From positions 1 to 44,599 of the forward strand of contig NZ_BOML01000093.1 of the NCBI RefSeq assembly GCF_016862175.1: a DNA stretch of 44,599 nt. The letters are read 5' to 3'. Shown here in pieces: positions 24,165 through 32,989 of this stretch (positions are counted from its first letter, which is position 1; every line of letters starts with the position of its first letter). The DNA comes from Paractinoplanes durhamensis (GTDB taxonomy: Bacteria > Actinomycetota > Actinomycetes > Mycobacteriales > Micromonosporaceae). The notes under the pieces were generated by a model, which searched no databases, was not told the DNA's origin, and saw nothing but the letters and a program-made list of their open reading frames with translations. A program made the position numbers and the translations under genes.

Positions 24165-27100
24165 GTGGTCAAAAAACGGCTTCTGGCTGCCTTACTCAGT
24201 TTGTTCGTTCCATTCCTGGTCGCGCTTCCGGCCGATGCGGCCGCCGCCAAGGCGCCCAGCGACGCCGCCATTGCGAGTTGGGGCGCGGACAAGCTCACCA
24301 CCAGCGAGCAGTACTACTTCGTGCTGCCCGACCGGTTCGCCAACGGCAACAAGGCCAACGACACCGGAAATCTAAAAGGCGACCGGCTCCAGACCGGTTA
24401 CGACCCCACCGACAAGGGCTTCTACCACGGTGGCGACCTGCAGGGCGTGATCGACAAGCTGGACTACATCCAGGGGCTCGGCACGACCGCGATCTGGCTC
24501 GCCCCGGTCTTCAAGAACCGTCCGGTGCAGGGCAGCGGCACCGACATCTCGGCCGGCTACCACGGCTACTGGATCACCGACTTCACCCAGGTCGACCCGC
24601 ACTTCGGCACCAACGCCGACCTGAAGCGGCTGGTCAAGCTCGCGCACCAGCGCGGCCTGAAGATCTACCTGGACATCATCGTCAACCACACGGCCGACGT
24701 GATCCAGTACGCCGAGAACAAGTACGACTACATCGACAAGGCGACCGCGCCCTACAAGGACGCTTCCGGTAACGCCTTCGAGGACCGCAACTACTCGGAC
24801 GGCCAGAACGGCTTCCCTTCCGTTTCAACGGCGTCGTTCCCTTATACGCCGATTTTTCCAACTCAAAAAGACAAAACGGTCAAGGTGCCGAGCTGGCTGA
24901 ACGACCCGACGATGTACCACAACCGGGGTAACTCCACGTTCGCCGGGGAGAACAGCGAGTACGGCGACTTCTACGGCCTCGACGACCTGTGGACCGAACG
25001 TCCCGAGGTGGTTCGCGGGATGACGAAGATCTACGCCGACTGGATCACCGACACCGGCATCGACGGCTACCGTCTCGACACGGTCAAGCACACGGACCTG
25101 GACTTCTGGCCGCAGTTCGCGGCGGGCATCAAGAAGGCCGCCGGCAAGGACTTCTTCATGTTCGGCGAGGTCTACAGCGCCGACCAGGAGATCGAATCGA
25201 CCTACGTCCGCGAGGGCGGCCTGCCGGCCACTCTGGACTTCTCCTTCCAGGAGGCGGCGAAGGGCTTCGTGACCGGCGCGGGCTCCGCCCAAACCCTTGC
25301 TGACGTGTACGCCAAGGACGCGCTCTACACCGCCCGCGACACCGACGCGGACCGGCTGCCCACCTTCCTCGGCAACCACGACATGGGCCGGATCGGCTCG
25401 TTCATCGAGTCCGGCAACTCCGACGCTTCGTCGTACTTGAGAAGAGACGAACTCGCGCACGAGCTGATGTTCCTGACCCGCGGCCAGCCGGTCGTCTACT
25501 CCGGCGACGAGCAGGGCTTCACCGGCCCCGGCGGCGACAAGGACGCCCGGCAGGACCTGTTCGCGTCGAAGTCCGCCGACTACCTCGACGACGACCTGAT
25601 CGGCACCGACCGCACGCACGCGGTCGACAACTACAACACCGCGCACCCGATCTACCGGACCATCGCGTCCCTCGCCGCGCTGCGCAAGGCCAACCCGGCC
25701 CTGACCACCGGCGAGCAGATCACCCGGTACGCGGCCACCGGGGCGGGCGTCTTCGCCGTCTCCCGGATCGACCCGAACAAGCGCAACGAGTACGTGGTAA
25801 CCGCCAACAACGCGACCACTCCGCAGACCGTCACCTTCGACACCTCGTCGGCCGGGGCGAACTTCCGCGGCATCTACGGCGGCACCACCGCGATCAGGGC
25901 GGCCGCCGACGGCAAACTGACCGTCACGGTGCCGGCGCTGTCCACTCTGGTGTTCCGGGCCGACACCACGGTCGCGATCCCGTCGGCCGCGCCGACGGTC
26001 ACCATCACGTCGCCGGCCGCCGGTGCGCTCGTCCCGACCCGCGCCGCGGTGACCACCCAGGTCGCCGGCGACCCGCTCGCCACCGTGACCCTGGCCGCGC
26101 AGGTCGGCGACGGCCCGTGGCAGCTCGTCGGCACCGCGACCCGCGCGCCGTACACGATCTACCACGACCTCGACGGCCTGGCCGGCGGCACCACCGTGCG
26201 GTACAAGGCGGTGGTGCGCGACAGCCGGGGCCGGCTCGGCTCCACCACCAGCTCGATCGTCGTCGGCACGCCGGTCGTCTCGACCAGCCCCGACTACGCG
26301 GTCGTGCACTACCAGCGGCCGGCCGGCGACTACGACGACCAGAACCTCTACGTCTGGGGTGACGTCGACGACTCGATGGCCTCGACCTGGCCCGACGGGC
26401 AGAAGTTCGTCGGCCGGGACGCGTACGGCGCGTTCGCCTACGTGAAGCTCAAGCCGGGCGCCAAGAACGTCGGGTTCATCGTGGTCAGCAAGGACGGCGT
26501 CAAGGACACCGACGCCGACCGCTCGCTCGACCCGAGCAAGAACGCCGAGGTCTGGCTGAAACAGGGCGACACCGCGGTTCAGCTGAGCCACGACTACCCG
26601 GCCCAGGACCAGAACACGGCGATCATCCACTATCGCCGGGCGGACGGGAACTACACCGGCTGGGGGCTGCACGTCTGGGACGGCGCGGCCACCGGCACCG
26701 ACTGGAGCTCGCCGCTGCAGCCGGCCGAGACCGACACCTACGGCGTCACCTACAAGGTGCCGCTCGCCGCCGGGGCGACCGGGCTGAGCTACATCATCCA
26801 CAACGGCGACGCCAAGGATCTGCCCACCGACCAGCGGCTCGACTTCGCCACCGCGGGCCGGGAGGTCTGGCTTCTCGGCGGGGTCACCGACCGGCTGCTG
26901 CCGATCGTCAAGAAGGCCGGCGCGGGCGGCGTCATCGACCTGACCAAGGAGAGCGCGGTCTGGATCGACCGGAGCACCATCGCCTGGAAACCCGGCGACA
27001 GCACCGACGGCAAGAGATATGAGCTGGTGTACGCCCCGGACGGCGGCATCGGCGTCGCGGACGGTGAGCTCACCGGTTCGTACTCGTCAATTCCGCTGAC

Positions 27101-29567
27101 CGCCCGGCGTGACGGGCTCACCGAGGCGCAACGCACGACGTTCCCGCACTTGTGGCAGCAGGACGCGTTCAAGCTCAGCGCCCCGAACATCCAGAGCATC
27201 CTGCGCGGCCAGGTGGTTGCCGTCGAACGCGACGCGGTGGGCAAGCTGCTCTCGGCGACCGGGGTGCAGACCGCCGGCGTGCTCGACGACGTCTACGCGG
27301 CGGCGACGAGTGCGCAGCTCGGGCCGGTCGGCACCACCCTGTCGGTCTGGGCGCCGACCGCCGGGACGGTCGATCTCCAGCTCTACGACACGACCACCGC
27401 GTCGCCGCAGACCGTGGCGATGAAGCGCGACGACCGCACCGGCGTGTGGAGTGTTCGCGGCCCGGCGACCTGGATGGGCAAGTACTACAGGTACCGGGTC
27501 ACGGCCTGGCAGCCCGCGGTCGACAAGGTCGTCACGGCGGCGGTCACCGACCCGTACTCCATCGCCCTGTCCACCGATTCGACGCTCAGCCGGATCGCCG
27601 ACCTCAATGATCCGGCGCTCGCGCCGGCCGGCTGGTCCTCCCTACGCAAGCCGGCCGCCACCAGCCCCGCGAAGATTCAGATCTCCGAACTGTCCGTGCG
27701 GGACTTCTCCATCGCCGACACGACGGTGCCGGCCGCTGAGCGCGGTACCTACGAGGCCTTCACCGACCCCAAGACGGCCGGCATGAAGCACCTCGCGGCC
27801 CTGGCAAGCGCGGGAACGACCCATCTGCACCTGCTCCCGGTGTTCGACTTCGCGACAATCCCCGAGAAAAGGGCAGATCAGGCGACGCCCGCCTGTGACC
27901 TCGCCGCGCTGCCGCCGGACTCGGAGGAGCAGCAGAAATGTGTGACCGCGGTGGCGGCCACCGACGGCTACAACTGGGGCTACGACCCGCTGCACTACAC
28001 GACGCCCGAGGGCGGCTACGCCGTCGACCCGGACAAGCGGACCGTGGAATTCCGGCAGATGGTCCAGGGGATCAACAAGGCCGGTCTCCGGGTGGTCATG
28101 GACGTCGTCTACAACCACACCTCGGCCGCCGGCACCGACCCGCACTCCGTGCTCGACCAGCTCGTGCCCGGCTACTACCAGCGGCTTCTCGCCGACGGCA
28201 CGATCGCCAACTCCACCTGCTGCGCCAACACCGCCACCGAGAACGCGATGATGGGCAAGCTCGTCGTCGACTCCATCGTCACCTGGGCGAAGGCCTACAA
28301 GGTGGACGGTTTCCGCTTCGACCTGATGGGCCACCACCCGAAGGCGAACATCCTCGCGGTCCGCTCCGCCCTCGACAAACTCACGCTCGCCAGGGACGGC
28401 GTCGACGGCAAGAGCATTTATGTGTACGGGGAGGGCTGGGACTTCGGTGAGGTCGCCGGCAACGCCCGCTTCGTGCAGGCCACCCAGGCCAACATGGCAG
28501 GCACGGGGATCGGCACCTTCAACGACCGGCTGCGCGATGCCGTTCGTGGCGGCGGCCCGTTCGACGACAACCCGCGACTGCAGGGGTTCGCGTCCGGTCT
28601 CTACACCGACCCGAACGGCGACACCGCCAACGGGACGGCGGCCGAGCAGAAGGCCCGCCTGCTGCACGACCAGGACCTGATCAAGGTCGGGCTCAGCGGC
28701 AACCTCGCGTCGTATCGCTTCGTCGACTCGTCCGGGGCGACGGTGACCGGCTCGCAGGTCGACTACAACGGCTCGCCGGCCGGCTACACGGCCCAGCCGT
28801 CCGACGCGATCACCTATGTGGACGCACACGACAACGAGATCCTGTACGACGCGTTCGCCTACAAGCTGCCGCAGGCCACGTCGGCGGCGGACCGGGCGCG
28901 GGCACAGACCGTCGCGCTCGCCACCACCGCGCTCGGCCAGGGCATCGGGTTCGTGGCGTCGGGCAGCGAGCGGCTGCGGTCCAAGTCGCTCGACCGCAAC
29001 TCGTACAACTCCGGTGACTGGTTCAACCAGATCATCTGGAACTGCGCGGACGGCAACGGCTTCGGCCGCGGCCTGCCGCCCGCCGCCGACAACTCGACCA
29101 AGTGGGTCTACGCCAAGCCGTTGCTGGCCGACGCGTCCCTGGTGCCGAGCTGCGCGGCGGTCAACCAGGCCGACGCGACCTTCCAGGAGCTGCAGCGCAT
29201 CCGCAGTTCCTCGCCGGTCTTCGGCCTCCCGAGCGCCGCCGAGGTGCAGAAGCGACTGTCGTTCCCGCTCAGCGGCTCCGCCGAGACGCGGGATGTGCCG
29301 GTCGGCTCCGCCGAAGAACCGGGGGTCATCACCATGACTCTGGACGGACGGGGAATCGACCGGAACTACCGATCGGTGACGGTCGTCTTCAACGCCACCT
29401 CGGCGGCCACCACCCAGACCGTGGCCTCGCTGGCCGGGAAGCAGATCAGCCTGCACCCGGTCCAGCGGGCCTCGGCCGACCCGGTCACTCGTACGGCGTC
29501 CTTCGCCAAGGCGAGCGGCACGTTCACCGTTCCGGCCCGTACGGTCGCGGTGTTCGTCGAAGGTTAG
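24165..29567 (+). CDS. Secreted bifunctional alpha-amylase-pullulanase (1,800 residues)
   Basis: Begins at GTG 24165 after AAGGGGA, 9 bp past the GH13 gene. A Sec signal (KKRLLAALLSLFVPFLVALPADA) precedes two complete GH13 enzymes. First unit (~30-605): regions DIIVNHTAD (Asp170), GYRLDTVKH (Asp305), FGEVYSA (Glu335) and GNHDMGR (Asp406), an alpha-amylase. Next come a beta-sandwich (~610-705), two CBM41-like starch-binding modules (VVHYQRPAGDY near 709 and IIHYRRADGNY near 818) and a CBM48-like domain (LSVWAPTAGTVDLQLY). The second unit is a pullulanase: YNWGYDP (from Tyr1269), DVVYNHTS (Asp1313), GFRFDLMGHHPK (nucleophile Asp1386), YGEGWDFGE (Glu1423) and VDAHDNE (Asp1556). It would cut both alpha-1,4 and alpha-1,6 bonds of starch or pullulan. 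Both sites look intact. Confidence 0.95.
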   Translation: MVKKRLLAALLSLFVPFLVALPADAAAAKAPSDAAIASWGADKLTTSEQYYFVLPDRFANGNKANDTGNLKGDRLQTGYDPTDKGFYHGGDLQGVIDKLDYIQGLGTTAIWLAPVFKNRPVQGSGTDISAGYHGYWITDFTQVDPHFGTNADLKRLVKLAHQRGLKIYLDIIVNHTADVIQYAENKYDYIDKATAPYKDASGNAFEDRNYSDGQNGFPSVSTASFPYTPIFPTQKDKTVKVPSWLNDPTMYHNRGNSTFAGENSEYGDFYGLDDLWTERPEVVRGMTKIYADWITDTGIDGYRLDTVKHTDLDFWPQFAAGIKKAAGKDFFMFGEVYSADQEIESTYVREGGLPATLDFSFQEAAKGFVTGAGSAQTLADVYAKDALYTARDTDADRLPTFLGNHDMGRIGSFIESGNSDASSYLRRDELAHELMFLTRGQPVVYSGDEQGFTGPGGDKDARQDLFASKSADYLDDDLIGTDRTHAVDNYNTAHPIYRTIASLAALRKANPALTTGEQITRYAATGAGVFAVSRIDPNKRNEYVVTANNATTPQTVTFDTSSAGANFRGIYGGTTAIRAAADGKLTVTVPALSTLVFRADTTVAIPSAAPTVTITSPAAGALVPTRAAVTTQVAGDPLATVTLAAQVGDGPWQLVGTATRAPYTIYHDLDGLAGGTTVRYKAVVRDSRGRLGSTTSSIVVGTPVVSTSPDYAVVHYQRPAGDYDDQNLYVWGDVDDSMASTWPDGQKFVGRDAYGAFAYVKLKPGAKNVGFIVVSKDGVKDTDADRSLDPSKNAEVWLKQGDTAVQLSHDYPAQDQNTAIIHYRRADGNYTGWGLHVWDGAATGTDWSSPLQPAETDTYGVTYKVPLAAGATGLSYIIHNGDAKDLPTDQRLDFATAGREVWLLGGVTDRLLPIVKKAGAGGVIDLTKESAVWIDRSTIAWKPGDSTDGKRYELVYAPDGGIGVADGELTGSYSSIPLTARRDGLTEAQRTTFPHLWQQDAFKLSAPNIQSILRGQVVAVERDAVGKLLSATGVQTAGVLDDVYAAATSAQLGPVGTTLSVWAPTAGTVDLQLYDTTTASPQTVAMKRDDRTGVWSVRGPATWMGKYYRYRVTAWQPAVDKVVTAAVTDPYSIALSTDSTLSRIADLNDPALAPAGWSSLRKPAATSPAKIQISELSVRDFSIADTTVPAAERGTYEAFTDPKTAGMKHLAALASAGTTHLHLLPVFDFATIPEKRADQATPACDLAALPPDSEEQQKCVTAVAATDGYNWGYDPLHYTTPEGGYAVDPDKRTVEFRQMVQGINKAGLRVVMDVVYNHTSAAGTDPHSVLDQLVPGYYQRLLADGTIANSTCCANTATENAMMGKLVVDSIVTWAKAYKVDGFRFDLMGHHPKANILAVRSALDKLTLARDGVDGKSIYVYGEGWDFGEVAGNARFVQATQANMAGTGIGTFNDRLRDAVRGGGPFDDNPRLQGFASGLYTDPNGDTANGTAAEQKARLLHDQDLIKVGLSGNLASYRFVDSSGATVTGSQVDYNGSPAGYTAQPSDAITYVDAHDNEILYDAFAYKLPQATSAADRARAQTVALATTALGQGIGFVASGSERLRSKSLDRNSYNSGDWFNQIIWNCADGNGFGRGLPPAADNSTKWVYAKPLLADASLVPSCAAVNQADATFQELQRIRSSSPVFGLPSAAEVQKRLSFPLSGSAETRDVPVGSAEEPGVITMTLDGRGIDRNYRSVTVVFNATSAATTQTVASLAGKQISLHPVQRASADPVTRTASFAKASGTFTVPARTVAVFVEG

Positions 29568-29581
29568 GTTCTTCAAGAAAG

Positions 29582-31978
29582 CTAGACCCAGGAGCCGGCC
29601 GCCAGACGCTCGATGAGCGTGGCGACCGGCTCCGGCCGTCCCAGGTGGTAGCCCTGCGCGTAGCGGCAGCCCATCCGGGTCAGCAGCTGCAGCTGGTCCT
29701 CGGTCTCGATGCCCTCGACCACGACCTTCAGGCCAAGCGTGTGCCCGAGCTGCAGCACCGCGCTGACCAGCTCCTGCTGCCGCTGGTTGCCGACCAGGCC
29801 GGTGATGAACGAGCGGTCCACCTTCAGCACGTCGACCGGGATGTCGCGCAGGTAGCCCAGCGACGAGTAACCGGTGCCGAAGTCGTCGATGGCGATCTTC
29901 ACGCCGAGCTCGCGCAGCTCCTCGAGGCGGGCCGCGGTGACCGCGAGGTCGCGCATCAGGACCGTCTCGGTCAGCTCGAGCACCAGGCAGTGCGGGGACA
30001 GCCCGGTGGTGGCCAGGGCGTAGGCGACCCGGTCGGTCAGATCCGGGATCTCCAGCTCGACCGCCGACAGGTTCACGCTCACCCAGGCCGGCGATGCCTC
30101 CGGGGCCAGGTCCTGCCAGCGCTTGACGGCCTGGCACGCCTCGAACAGCACCCACCGGTCGATCTCGGCGATCAGCCCGGTCTCCTCGGCGAGCGGGATG
30201 AACGAGCCCGGCTGCTGCAGCCCGCGTTCCGGGTCCTGCCAGCGGACCAGCGCCTCCACCCCGCCGACCCGGCGGCCCGGCAGCGCCACCACCGGCTGGA
30301 CGTGCAGGCGCAGCTCGCCGCGGTGCACGGCGTCGCGCAGCCGGGCCTCGCTGTCCAGCTTGTCGAGCAGCTGCTCGTGCATGTGGCTCTCGAAGACCTG
30401 GAAGCAGCCCTTGCCGTAGGCCTTCGCCGCGTACATCGCCACGTCCGCGTTGCGCAGCACCTCCTCGGCGTCGGTGTAGGCGGCGATCGGCGACACCATG
30501 CCGATGCTCACCGACACCATCGCCTTGCGGCCATGCATCACGAACGGCTGGTTCAGCGCGTCCAGGCAGGCCTGCGCGTACGTCTCGGCGGTGGGCTGGT
30601 CGGCGCCCTCCAGCAGCACGGCGAACTCGTCGCCGCCGAGCCGGGCCACCGTGTCGTGCGGGCGCAGCGCCGCGACCAGCCGCTCGGCGGTGGTGCGCAG
30701 CAGCGCGTCGCCGGCGTTGTGGCCGAGGCTGTCGTTGACCTTCTTGAAGCCGTCCAGGTCGAGGTAGAGCACGGTGGCCGCGTCGCCGGCCGCCCGGGCC
30801 CGGGCCATCGCGTGCTCCAGGCGGTCGAGGAACAGCTTGCGGTTGGGCAGGCCGGTCAGCACGTCGTGCAAAGCTTGGTGCCGCAGGTCGTATTCGAGGT
30901 CGCGCTGCCGGGTGACGTCCCGCAGCACGATGACCGCGCCGATCCGGGCGTCGTCCTTGACGATGGTGCTGACCGTGTAGGCGACCCGCACCGACGTGCC
31001 GTCCGGGCGTTCGAGCGGGATCTCGCGCTCGGTGTCGTCGCCGGCCGGCAGAAACTCCTGGGCGTCCACGCCGAGCAGGCCGTCCGCGCCGAGCCCGGTG
31101 ATCCGGCCGGCCGCCTCGTTGGCGAAGGTGATCCGGCCGCCGGCGTCGACGCCGCAGATGCCCTCACCCGCGTTGGCCAGGATCCGGTCGGTGTACTCCT
31201 TGGCGAGGATCTCCCGGGCCGAGCGTTCCAGGCGCCCGGCCATGTCGTCGAAGGCCTGCCCGAGCCGGCTGATCTCGTCCCGGCCGGACAGCGCCACCCG
31301 GCCCGAGAGGTCACCGTCCCGGATCACCTCGACCGCCCTGGTCAGCGAGTTGATCCGGCGGGTGATCGACCGGGAGATCAGGAGTCCGAGCAGCATCACC
31401 AGCAGGATGCAGATCAGCACGGCCGCGATGATCAAGCGCCGGGCGCCGCTGGTCGCGGCCACCATCTGGTCGTAGAGCGGCGTGTATTCGAGGACGATCG
31501 CACCCTTCACCGCGCCGGCGACGCCGATCAGCGGAACGACGACCTGCTGGATGCCCTCCGGGTAGTCGGCGCTCTGTTCGATGAAGATCCGGGGTTTCTG
31601 GTCGTCGATCGTCGCGGTCACCTCGCCCCCGCGGTCCTCCTCGAACCGGGTGCCGATGTTCTCCGGGACCGCGTCGGCCAGGATGTTCTTGTTCTGGTCG
31701 ATCACCACGATGTCGCGCTGCTGCAGGTCGTGCAGGCGGTTCAGGTACAGCTCGAGGGCCGACTCGTCGTAGAGGAGCGGCGCCGGATGCTCGCCGTCGG
31801 TGTCCGCCGGAAGCCCGAAGGCCACGTCCTTGGCGATGCCCCGGGCCACCTGCTCGGCCTCGCTGACCGCGGCCTGCTCGGCCGCCGTCCGGTCGGCGTG
31901 CAGCACGACCCCGCCGGTGGCCGCCACCAGGGCAGCCGCCACCAGGAATGCACCCAGCAACTTGCGCCGAACGTCCAT
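29582..31978 (-). CDS. Membrane GGDEF-EAL protein with extracytoplasmic sensor, HAMP and PAS
   Basis: 798 residues. TM1 (~8-26), an extracytoplasmic sensor (~27-180), TM2 (RLIIAAVLICILLVMLLGLLIS), a HAMP linker and a PAS domain (ILANAGEGICGVDAGGRITFANEAAGRI) precede the output domains. GGDEF is intact at 448-452, with an inhibitory I-site RPHD five residues before it. EAL is intact (Glu575-Leu577), with ELTETVLM, IDDFGTGYSSLGYL, LKVDRSFI and EGIET, i.e. the metal and catalytic residues. Both c-di-GMP synthesis and hydrolysis are possible; the net activity is not predictable. Convergent with the pullulanase gene, 14 bp away. Confidence 0.95.
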   Translation of the reverse strand: MDVRRKLLGAFLVAAALVAATGGVVLHADRTAAEQAAVSEAEQVARGIAKDVAFGLPADTDGEHPAPLLYDESALELYLNRLHDLQQRDIVVIDQNKNILADAVPENIGTRFEEDRGGEVTATIDDQKPRIFIEQSADYPEGIQQVVVPLIGVAGAVKGAIVLEYTPLYDQMVAATSGARRLIIAAVLICILLVMLLGLLISRSITRRINSLTRAVEVIRDGDLSGRVALSGRDEISRLGQAFDDMAGRLERSAREILAKEYTDRILANAGEGICGVDAGGRITFANEAAGRITGLGADGLLGVDAQEFLPAGDDTEREIPLERPDGTSVRVAYTVSTIVKDDARIGAVIVLRDVTRQRDLEYDLRHQALHDVLTGLPNRKLFLDRLEHAMARARAAGDAATVLYLDLDGFKKVNDSLGHNAGDALLRTTAERLVAALRPHDTVARLGGDEFAVLLEGADQPTAETYAQACLDALNQPFVMHGRKAMVSVSIGMVSPIAAYTDAEEVLRNADVAMYAAKAYGKGCFQVFESHMHEQLLDKLDSEARLRDAVHRGELRLHVQPVVALPGRRVGGVEALVRWQDPERGLQQPGSFIPLAEETGLIAEIDRWVLFEACQAVKRWQDLAPEASPAWVSVNLSAVELEIPDLTDRVAYALATTGLSPHCLVLELTETVLMRDLAVTAARLEELRELGVKIAIDDFGTGYSSLGYLRDIPVDVLKVDRSFITGLVGNQRQQELVSAVLQLGHTLGLKVVVEGIETEDQLQLLTRMGCRYAQGYHLGRPEPVATLIERLAAGSWV

Positions 31979-32027
31979 CCCACCCCCACTTGCCTGATCG
32001 GCGGGGTGAACGTCCGGTTTAGCGTCC

Positions 32028-32948
32028 TCAGGTCAGTCGGACGGGTGAGCGCTCCTGAGCCGGTGATGACTCGGGCTCCAGGGCGGCCGGGATGCGGCGG
32101 GCCCGGTTGGCGAGGGCGAGCCCGACGGCGATCAGGACGGCGATGCCGGTGACGATGCCGACCGCGGCGGTGGGCACGTCGAAGAGCTTGAGGGCGCTGG
32201 CCAGCAGGACGATCACCAGGGCCGCGCGGACCAGGCCACCGGGGGCGCGGGACGAGATGCGGGAGCCGATGAGTACGCCCGGGACCGAGCCGATCAGCAC
32301 GGCGCCGGCCAGGTCGAGCTTGAGGTCGCCGAAGAACGCGTGCCCGAGGGCGGCCGACGTGACCAGCGGGATCGCTTGCACCAGGTCGGTGCCGACCAGG
32401 TCGTTGGCGCGCAGCTTCGGGTACATGGCGAGCAGCGCCACGATGATCAGCGAGCCGGAGCCGACCGAGGTGAGACCGACGACCAGGCCACCGACCGCGC
32501 CGAGCAGCGCTGTGGGCAGTGGCTTCACGGTGACCTTGACCGGTTCGTCGGAATCGCGGATGCCTTGCCTGCGGGCCACCCACGCCTTGGCCAGCAGTCC
32601 GGCCGCGGCCAGCACGAGCGCGACGCCGAGCGCGATCCGGATGGTCTGCTGCACGCTGTCGTCGTCGCCGAGCAGCCGCAGCAGGAGCACGCCGAGGAAC
32701 GCGCTGGGCACGCTGCCGGCGCACAGCCAGCCGACCATCGCCCAGTTCACCGTGCCGCGGCGGGCATGCACGGCGCCACCGAACGGCTTCATCACCGCGC
32801 TGGCGGCGAGGTCGCTGGAGACGGCCGCGATCGGCGGGATGCCGAAGACGAGGACCAGGATGGGCGTCATCAGGGCGCCGCCGCCCATGCCGGTGAGGCC
32901 GACGACGATGCCCACGCCGAGGCCGGCGAGCGCCAGGGTGAGATCCAT
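32028..32948 (-). CDS. TauE/SafE family membrane exporter
   Basis: 306 residues with about eight helices in two halves, each opening with a glycine-rich motif: GLGVGIVVGLTGMGGGALMTP and GAVGGLVVGLTSVGSGSLIIVAL. This duplicated pattern defines the TauE/SafE (DUF81) family, associated with export of sulfite, sulfoacetate or related organosulfur anions. The substrate is not determined by context: it sits between two c-di-GMP genes on the same strand, 49 bp before one and 41 bp after the other. The C-terminus is polar. Confidence 0.88.
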   Translation of the reverse strand: MDLTLALAGLGVGIVVGLTGMGGGALMTPILVLVFGIPPIAAVSSDLAASAVMKPFGGAVHARRGTVNWAMVGWLCAGSVPSAFLGVLLLRLLGDDDSVQQTIRIALGVALVLAAAGLLAKAWVARRQGIRDSDEPVKVTVKPLPTALLGAVGGLVVGLTSVGSGSLIIVALLAMYPKLRANDLVGTDLVQAIPLVTSAALGHAFFGDLKLDLAGAVLIGSVPGVLIGSRISSRAPGGLVRAALVIVLLASALKLFDVPTAAVGIVTGIAVLIAVGLALANRARRIPAALEPESSPAQERSPVRLT

Positions 32949-32989
32949 CCGGCGAGTCTGGCCGAGGATCCCCCACCTTGTCCACTATT

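Noticed and set aside
27642..30155. 837-codon open frame on the - strand
   Set aside because: Antisense to the pullulanase half and overlapping the end of the GGDEF-EAL gene in another frame; no recognisable domain.
29102..32152. 1,016-codon open frame on the + strand
   Set aside because: Antisense to the GGDEF-EAL gene. High GC keeps shadow frames open; composition is Arg/Gly/Asp-rich with no domains.
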